Positions 15,359 through 19,811 of a stretch of 19,811 bases of DNA are shown piece by piece. Positions within the stretch are counted from its first letter, which is position 1. The number at the start of each line of letters is the position of its first letter. The position numbers were made by a program, and so were the translations under genes. The notes under the pieces were generated by a model. That model searched no databases, was not told where the DNA came from, and saw only the letters and a list, made by a program, of their open reading frames with translations. The stretch is from Spirochaetaceae bacterium (GTDB lineage: Bacteria; Spirochaetota; Spirochaetia; SZUA-6; Fen-1364). The stretch lies in the NCBI GenBank assembly GCA_003141795.1, contig PLNO01000355.1, forward strand, positions 14,593 through 34,403, in the 5' to 3' direction.

Positions 15359-16478
15359 GGGCGGCATTCGGCGCCTGGGCCGCCATCCTCTCCACGAGGC
15401 CGAGCTCGAACTCGAGCTGCGGCGTGAACACCGCCTTGCCCACGGCCTCGCGGATCTGCTCCCGACTCCAGAAGCGCCCCTCCTCGATCGTCGTGCGGTC
15501 GAGGGCAAAGGGCCCCGTGTAGCTCAGGATGAAGGAGAAGACGAGCTCGGACTCCCGTGCATCCTCCCATTTGTAGCGGAGCAGGGGCTGCGCCGTTTTC
15601 CCCCCCTGCGGGGGGAGGAGCACCCCGAGCTGTCGTCCCATCTCCCGGGCGAGCGCCGACTCGATGGTCTCTCCCGAGTGTACGTGGGTGGCGAGCGCGG
15701 AGTCCCATGCGGAAGTTCCCCGCCCCGCCGCGGCAACGGGCCGGCGGAAGTACAGCCTGCCGGCGCCGTCGGTGATGATGAGGTGAACGGCGGGGTGGAG
15801 CTTGCCCGGACCCGCATGAAAGTTCACCGCCGGCAGGGACTGGAGGATCCGGCCCGTGTCGTCGACGAGGGGGAGCATATCGACCTGGCGGGCGGCCCGC
15901 GCCGCAAGGCGCACGGAGATGAACTGGGCCAGCACCACCACCCCGAAGAGGATGTAGAGAAGACCGCCGGAGATGAAGCCCCACGCGGCGTTGGAGAGGG
16001 ACAGGGCGGCCCACACGGTGAGCGCGATGTGCACGGCGAGCACTCCGAGCATGAAGAGGAGGCTCCTCTTCATCATGGGAAGCGCGGAATCGGGGAGGGC
16101 AATGCCCCGCAGCTGGCTGGACAGCCACCCCTTGAGTACCGAGGGGGGGAGCACGAGGAGCACGGCAAGCGAAACGGCCAGGACCGCCTCGATCACCGCG
16201 GGCTTCAGCTTGAAAAAGATCTCGTTCCGCAGCACGAGGGAAAGCCCTCCGGCCACTGCCAGGAGGATCGTGTCGGCGGCGACGAAGGGATCCGCCTTGC
16301 GGTTCTTGATCAGCGTGAACGCGAACTCTCCGATGCCAGTGGCCAGCCCCACGACGAGCCCCACGACCTCACCGAACAGGGCATCGGCGACGACGAAGAC
16401 GAGGACCGGGATCAGCCCTGGCAGCAGGGCTTTGAGCATTGTCTTGAAATCCATCGCGGGAAGCATAGCGAGGCGCAT
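15336..16478 (-). CDS. YciB/septation-protein-A-like membrane domain fused to degenerate Nudix domain
   Basis: A 380-residue two-part protein. Residues about 15-195 form five or six membrane helices. The segment IFFKLKPAVIEAVLAVSL (87-104) resembles the core of YciB/intracellular septation protein A. Residues about 228-370 form a Nudix fold of the IPP-isomerase/YfcD-like type, with LYFRRP early, RYKWEDARESELVF in the middle and EEGRFW then FTPQLEFEL at the end. The Nudix box (264-286) is damaged: the first Gly is Thr264, and the two metal-binding Glu of REUxEE are Arg282 and Gln283. Hydrolase activity is therefore doubtful. ATG 16478 is uncertain; Met5 and Met9 are alternatives and none has a good ribosome binding site. 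Only 30 bases separate it from the divergent dehydrogenase. The biological role is unknown. Confidence 0.78.
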   Translation of the reverse strand: MRLAMLPAMDFKTMLKALLPGLIPVLVFVVADALFGEVVGLVVGLATGIGEFAFTLIKNRKADPFVAADTILLAVAGGLSLVLRNEIFFKLKPAVIEAVLAVSLAVLLVLPPSVLKGWLSSQLRGIALPDSALPMMKRSLLFMLGVLAVHIALTVWAALSLSNAAWGFISGGLLYILFGVVVLAQFISVRLAARAARQVDMLPLVDDTGRILQSLPAVNFHAGPGKLHPAVHLIITDGAGRLYFRRPVAAAGRGTSAWDSALATHVHSGETIESALAREMGRQLGVLLPPQGGKTAQPLLRYKWEDARESELVFSFILSYTGPFALDRTTIEEGRFWSREQIREAVGKAVFTPQLEFELGLVERMAAQAPNAALTPGPRP

Positions 16479-16488
16479 CGGCCGTTTC

Positions 16489-16494
16489 TATAGT
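16489..16494. promoter_or_regulatory. Shared -10 region of divergent Nudix-fusion and dehydrogenase genes
   Basis: TATAGT on the plus strand (five of six consensus bases) lies 14 bases before ATG 16509. The overlapping minus-strand reading TACTAT/TATAGA faces the other gene, whose ATG is at 16478. The whole divergent gap is only 30 bases, so two polymerases could not use it together. No clear -35 box is seen on either side. Confidence 0.35.
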
Positions 16495-16508
16495 AGAATG
16501 AAAGGCCT

Positions 16509-17342
16509 ATGATGAGGAACACATCCGGATTTCGAGCCGCCTACGGCCCCTGGGCCCTCGTCGTCGGGGGAAGCGAAGGCCTCGGCGCCGAGTTCGCCCG
16601 GCAGCTCGCCGCTGCCGGCCTGAATCTCGTGCTGGTTGCGCGTCGTCCCGACCTCCTGGACCGGCTCGCCGACGAGCTCAGGCGCCGCCACGGCGTACAG
16701 GTCATTGCAGTCAGCCAGGACATGTCCGATCCCGGAGCGGTCGAGGCGATCACCGCGCAGACGTCCGACCTCGAGGTGGGGCTGCTGGTCTGCAGCGCCG
16801 GCGTTGCGCCCATCGGAGAGTTTCTCGAGCTTTCACGCGCTGATCATGACCGGCTGCTTTCCGTGAACTGCCGCGTGCCCGCCCTGCTGGCCTGGGAGCT
16901 GGGACGGCGCATGGCGCAGCGGGGCCGGGGCGGGATCATCCTCCTGTCCTCACTGGCAGGCTTCCAGGGCACAGGGGCCGTTGTCCACTATGCGGCATCC
17001 AAAGCCTACACGCGCGTCCTTGCCGAAGGGCTGTGGAACGAGCTTCACCGCACGGGGGTGGACGCGCTCGCCTGCTGCCCCGGGATGGTGAACACGCCGA
17101 CTTACCTGAGCGAAAAGCCTGTGCGCCCGGGCTGGCTTGCATCCCCGCTCATGGAGTGCGGGCCCGTGGTCACGCAGACCTTGCGGGCGCTCGGGAGGAA
17201 ACCGGTCGTCGTGCCGGGGCTCGCGAACGCGATCACGGCATGGTTCACCCAGTGGTTGCTGCCCCGGCGCGCGAGGATCGCCCTGACGAGCATGGGGACG
17301 AGGGCGCTGTACAGAGCGCGGGAGAGGGACCGGCTATCGTGA
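16509..17342 (+). CDS. Short-chain dehydrogenase/reductase (SDR family)
   Basis: NAD(P)-dependent oxidoreductase of 277 residues with a Rossmann fold. The cofactor loop is GGSEGLG (20-26), a variant of TGxxxGxG. Arg45 and Arg46 after the second strand (LVLVARRP) suggest NADP preference. The catalytic set is complete: Asn120, Ser148, Tyr161 and Lys165 (HYAASKA). CSAG (95-98) replaces the usual NNAG. The C-terminal 40 residues are hydrophobic then basic, possibly a membrane-associating end as in HSD17B12-like steroid/acyl reductases. The substrate cannot be read from sequence. AAAGG (16501-16505) is better spaced for ATG 16512 than for 16509, so the first Met may not be used. The 3' end overlaps the convergent ERG2-like gene by nine bases. 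Confidence 0.9.
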   Translation: MMRNTSGFRAAYGPWALVVGGSEGLGAEFARQLAAAGLNLVLVARRPDLLDRLADELRRRHGVQVIAVSQDMSDPGAVEAITAQTSDLEVGLLVCSAGVAPIGEFLELSRADHDRLLSVNCRVPALLAWELGRRMAQRGRGGIILLSSLAGFQGTGAVVHYAASKAYTRVLAEGLWNELHRTGVDALACCPGMVNTPTYLSEKPVRPGWLASPLMECGPVVTQTLRALGRKPVVVPGLANAITAWFTQWLLPRRARIALTSMGTRALYRARERDRLS

Positions 17343-18119
17343 GCGTCGCAAGGCGGTAGCGCGTTTCGTGCTGCTGGAGACCGTCCGGCGTGCGGGGGCC
17401 GGAAGCGCGCGTCCATTGCCGTTGTGCGGCGGCGTCTTCCCGCGCGGGACGTTGATCTCGATCGGCGGGGGCGGTGTGAGCGCCCGGGTCATGGCCGGGC
17501 CGATGAGATTCATGAAGAGCGCGGCGAGCTTCTTGTAGGGGACGAAGAGCGGATAGTCGTGGTTGTAGCGCGCCGCCCAGTGCCGCCCGATGAGCGACGT
17601 GTAGATGGCAATGGTCTGCAGCGCCGCCGTGTAGTCGAGCGTGCTGAGGAGCTCGTCGGCAAGGCCGAAGGGGAGGCTCAACATGAGCGGGCCGCGCGCG
17701 TATTCGACCGCCCAGACCCCGTCGGTGAAGTTCATCCCCGCGGCCTGGCCCTTTCCCACGAAGATGCGATCCCCCGGCCGGTAGATGCGTTTCTCGAACT
17801 GGCCTTCCGCGAAATAGTGGGCTTCCCCGTCGATCACCGTGTCCCAGAACGCCACCCTGTGACGTCCCGAGTGACCTTCCGAGCCGATCGGCGTACCCCA
17901 GATCATGACGTACTCGAACAGCGACGCGAAGTACAGCTTCATCTGGATCATGGCGCCGCCGGCGATGCTGTAGATCCACGGCTGATCGTGGCTGATGTGT
18001 CCCGGGTAGCGCTTCTCGATCTCTCGGGCGATGACGTCGAACATTTCCGGCTTCGGGTGACCGAGGCCGGTCATCGCGCATTCGTCGATCACTTCAGGAT
18101 CGAAAATGTATCGGATCAT
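17334..18119 (-). CDS. ERG2 / sigma-1 receptor family protein (sterol C8-C7 isomerase-like)
   Basis: A bacterial member of the family of fungal ERG2 (sterol C8-C7 isomerase) and animal sigma-1 receptor. From recalled human sigma-1 sequence, matching blocks in order are AGGAMIQMKLYFASLFEYV (53-71; AGGWMGAM...HASLSEYV), GTPIGSEGHSGRH (75-87; GTALGSRGHSGRY), WDTVIDG (92-98; SDTIISG), YRPGD (113-117), WAVEYARG (136-143; WMVEYGRG) and FGLADELLSTLDY (151-163). The two pocket acids are Asp93 and Glu139, 46 apart, exactly as Asp126/Glu172. The protein is 261 residues against about 223 in both relatives. It lacks their N-terminal membrane helix and adds a basic proline-rich tail (about 214-261). ATG 18119 follows GAGG at nine bases; upstream in-frame starts lack a ribosome binding site. 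Family membership is secure; sterol isomerase activity is inference. Confidence 0.9.
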   Translation of the reverse strand: MIRYIFDPEVIDECAMTGLGHPKPEMFDVIAREIEKRYPGHISHDQPWIYSIAGGAMIQMKLYFASLFEYVMIWGTPIGSEGHSGRHRVAFWDTVIDGEAHYFAEGQFEKRIYRPGDRIFVGKGQAAGMNFTDGVWAVEYARGPLMLSLPFGLADELLSTLDYTAALQTIAIYTSLIGRHWAARYNHDYPLFVPYKKLAALFMNLIGPAMTRALTPPPPIEINVPRGKTPPHNGNGRALPAPARRTVSSSTKRATALRRSR

Positions 18120-18139
18120 GTTTGAGTACCTCGGCAGCC

Positions 18140-18168
18140 AATGTACCATGCGCTGATTCGAACGGCAA
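18140..18168 (-). promoter_or_regulatory. Candidate promoter of the ERG2-like gene
   Basis: On the minus strand TTGCCG (18168-18163), 17 bases, then TACATT (18145-18140), four of six consensus bases each. It predicts a leader of about 14 bases containing the GAGG ribosome binding site. This would let the gene be transcribed apart from the upstream PLP-enzyme pair. Confidence 0.35.
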
Positions 18169-18185
18169 GGAAAAGTGTGTGGGAG

Positions 18186-18215
18186 GGCCGCGCGGGGGCG
18201 TGGACGGGCGCGGCC
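18186..18215 (-). terminator. Possible terminator after the PLP-enzyme pair
   Basis: A perfect 8-bp GC stem (GGCCGCGC/GCGCGGCC) with a 14-base loop, 12 bases after the stop of the PLP-enzyme gene. The nearest T-run (TTTT) comes about 11 bases after the stem, so intrinsic termination would be weak. Confidence 0.3.
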
Positions 18216-18226
18216 GGCGGGTCCGC

Positions 18227-19363
18227 TCACCCGTTGAGCAGGCCGTCCAGCTCCTCGATCAGGTCCTCCGTGTCCTCCAGCCCCACGGAAAGACGGACGA
18301 GGGAATCGCTGATCCCCCGCCGCTGCCGCTCCTCAGCGGGCATGGAGGCGTGCGACATCTTCGCCGGGTAGGAGAGGATGCTCTCCACCCCGCCGAGGCT
18401 TACGGCAAACGCGGCGATTTTCACACCCTCCAACAGGCGGCGCGTCCGTTCCACGGAATCGAGCTCGAAAGAGAGAACGGCACCCGGGCCGCTCGCCTGG
18501 CTGCGGTGGATGTCGAATCCGGGATGGGAGGCGTACCCGGGGTAGAGGAGCTTCGTGACGTGGCGCTGGCCTCTGAGCCGGTCGGCGATCCTCATCGCAG
18601 CCTTTTGGCTTTCCTCCATGCGCACGCCGAGTGTGCGCATGCCGCGCAGCGCGAGCCATGAGTCATTGGGCCCCAGAACCGCGCCGAACGCGTTCTGCAG
18701 GAAACCCAGCCTCTCCCCCAGCCCCGGCTCGGCCGTCACGGCGAACCCGCACACGACGTCGGTGTGGCCGTTGAGGAACTTCGTGCCGCTGTGCACGACG
18801 ATGTCGCAGCCCAGCTCCAGCGGCCGCTGGAGGTAGGGGGTCATGAACGTGTTGTCAACGATGGTGAGGATACCCCGCTCGCGGGCAATCGTCGCAATGA
18901 CGCGGAGATCCGCGATCCTCATGAGCGGGTTGGACGGGGACTCGAGATAGATCGCCTTCGTGTTCGGCCGCAACGCTTTTTCCACTTCTGCGGTATCGCA
19001 GGCATCGATGAAGCTGAAGGAGAGGCCCCACCTGTCGAAGACTTTCGTCATGACGCGGAACGCGCCGCCGTACACGTCCTCACCGACGACGAGGTGATCG
19101 CCGGGGGCAAAGAGGAGGAGCACCGACGAGATGGCTGCCATGCCGGAGGCGAAGGCAAATCCCCGGGTTCCCCCCTCCAGCGCTGCGATGGCCTCTTCCA
19201 CTGCCCGTCGGGTCGGATTGCCCGAGCGCGCATAATCCCACGTTCCGAAAGCGTCCACCGATTGTTGTGCATAGGTCGACGCGTGATAGAGCGGCACGCT
19301 GAGCGCGCCATGGGCGGGTGTGACGTCGGTGCCCGCGTGGATGAGCCGTGTGGCGAACTTCAT
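18227..19363 (-). CDS. Cys/Met-metabolism PLP-dependent enzyme (cystathionine beta-/gamma-lyase or gamma-synthase)
   Basis: Cytosolic transsulfuration-type enzyme of 378 residues, full length for the family (about 380). It uses pyridoxal phosphate to make or cleave cystathionine-like substrates. Visible family features are YARSGNPTR (44-52, phosphate-binding Tyr and Arg from the neighbouring subunit), FASGMAAIS (71-79), VDNTF (169-173, Asp170 to the pyridine nitrogen), the Schiff-base Lys195 in HSGTKFLNGHTD, and the C-terminal SLGGVES and LVRLSVGLED. The open frame runs 147 codons further upstream, but ATG 19363 has GGGAGG at five bases and starts the family sequence. Its ATG overlaps the stop of the upstream paralog (ATGA). 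The exact reaction cannot be assigned by eye. Following a probable gamma-synthase, a beta-lyase (MetC-like) role is the natural guess. Confidence 0.92.
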   Translation of the reverse strand: MKFATRLIHAGTDVTPAHGALSVPLYHASTYAQQSVDAFGTWDYARSGNPTRRAVEEAIAALEGGTRGFAFASGMAAISSVLLLFAPGDHLVVGEDVYGGAFRVMTKVFDRWGLSFSFIDACDTAEVEKALRPNTKAIYLESPSNPLMRIADLRVIATIARERGILTIVDNTFMTPYLQRPLELGCDIVVHSGTKFLNGHTDVVCGFAVTAEPGLGERLGFLQNAFGAVLGPNDSWLALRGMRTLGVRMEESQKAAMRIADRLRGQRHVTKLLYPGYASHPGFDIHRSQASGPGAVLSFELDSVERTRRLLEGVKIAAFAVSLGGVESILSYPAKMSHASMPAEERQRRGISDSLVRLSVGLEDTEDLIEELDGLLNG

Positions 19364-19811
19364 GCTGTCCTCCCGGCGCTCAGGGCCTGGTCGAGGTCGT
19401 CGATGAGATCCTGTGCATCCTCGATCCCGACAGACAGACGGAGGAGTGTGGAGGTGATCCCCATGCGGTCCCGCTTCTCCTGCTCGATGTCCGCGTGGGT
19501 CTGTTCGGCGGGGAACGTGATGAGAGTCTCTACGCCGCCGAGGCTTTCGGCGAAAGAGACGAGCCGTAAGTGGGTCAGCACCGTCTCGACGAGCGCGGGA
19601 TCGGCAACCTCGAAGGCGATCATGGCACCGAATCCCCTGCCTTGTCGCACGAGGACTTCGTGACCGGGATGATCGGGGAGACCGGGGTAGTACACGCGAC
19701 GGACCCGCGGGTGCCTGCCCAGCCACGCGGCAATGAGGCGGGCGCTCTCCTGCTGCCGGTCCAGGCGCAGGGCGAGGGTCTTCATCCCCCGCATAGTGAG
19801 CCACGAGTCCT
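19360..19811 (-). CDS. Cys/Met-metabolism PLP-dependent enzyme, C-terminal part (cystathionine gamma-synthase-like), cut by window edge
   Basis: About 150 C-terminal residues of a second PLP-dependent transsulfuration enzyme; the gene continues beyond the right edge. The frame reads DSWLTMRGMKTLALRL at the edge, which lines up with DSWLALRGMRTLGVRM of the downstream gene. It also carries SLGGVETLITFPAEQTHAD and LLRLSVGIED, the C-terminal family signatures. The wording ETLITFP...QTHAD is closer to cystathionine gamma-synthase (MetB) than to the lyases, but this is only a leaning. An internal ATG at 19794 is not the true start, since homology continues past it. The stop overlaps the next gene's start (ATGA), so the two paralogs are one translational unit. 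Confidence 0.88.
   Translation of the reverse strand, partial: DSWLTMRGMKTLALRLDRQQESARLIAAWLGRHPRVRRVYYPGLPDHPGHEVLVRQGRGFGAMIAFEVADPALVETVLTHLRLVSFAESLGGVETLITFPAEQTHADIEQEKRDRMGITSTLLRLSVGIEDAQDLIDDLDQALSAGRTA

Noticed and set aside
15601..15615. Perfect C6-TGC-G6 hairpin
   Set aside because: It lies within the Nudix-fusion coding sequence and simply encodes Pro-Pro-Gln-Gly-Gly; the frame continues normally on both sides, so there is no evidence for a regulatory role.
18764..19663. 299-codon plus-strand frame opposite the PLP-enzyme genes
   Set aside because: Antisense shadow; both opposite-strand genes carry full family signatures.
1..19811. CRISPR arrays, tRNA or rRNA genes, transposases, phage genes
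   Set aside because: Read for on both strands; no spaced repeats, RNA signatures or mobile-element proteins were recognised.

Overview
The window is G+C-rich and densely coding. It comes from a bacterium with a Gram-negative-type envelope: there is an outer-membrane beta-barrel protease, an HtrA protease with a signal peptide, and periplasmic phosphatases. Most genes have clear GGAGG-like ribosome binding sites, and several neighbours overlap by ATGA or TGATG. No rRNA, tRNA, CRISPR, insertion sequence or phage gene is visible, and no stretch over 300 bases lacks a gene. The taxon cannot be fixed from the sequence. A spirochaete or another deep-branching diderm is a guess only.

Layout, left to right. 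1-680 (-) is a truncated HtrA/DegP protease. It diverges from a drug/metabolite-type transporter at 797-1693 (+). That transporter converges on a GNAT acetyltransferase at 1711-2307 (-), with a 23-bp-period duplicated hairpin at the junction. A TetR-family regulator (2438-3067, +) diverges from the acetyltransferase. Next is a leftward pair, a cation diffusion facilitator (4109-5260, -) with a doubled C-terminal domain, overlapping by ATGA an omptin-family outer-membrane protease (3084-4112, -). A leftward DUF2127 membrane protein (5929-6441) and a BcrC-like PAP2 phosphatase (5374-5913) follow. The phosphatase looks frameshifted inside its last catalytic motif. An intact PAP2 phosphatase (6527-7336, +) comes before a bacterial alpha-2-macroglobulin (7377-13004, +), which is coupled to penicillin-binding protein 1C (13004-15358, +). 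This is the known A2M-PbpC pair, thought to protect the periplasm and repair peptidoglycan after breach.

The right end holds a leftward YciB-like membrane protein fused to a degenerate Nudix domain (15336-16478). A short-chain dehydrogenase (16509-17342, +) diverges from it. The most surprising gene is at 17334-18119 (-): a clear homolog of the eukaryotic ERG2 sterol C8-isomerase / sigma-1 receptor family with both ligand-pocket acidic residues kept. Two tandem, translationally coupled Cys/Met-metabolism PLP enzymes close the window; the outer one is cut by the edge.

Envelope maintenance is the common theme of the left and centre (HtrA, omptin, PAP2 phosphatases, A2M, PBP1C). The right end is metabolic: transsulfuration enzymes plus a possible sterol- or lipid-modifying pair (SDR and ERG2-like). 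Several promoters place the -10 box only 5-17 bp before the start codon, which suggests leaderless or very short-leader mRNAs.
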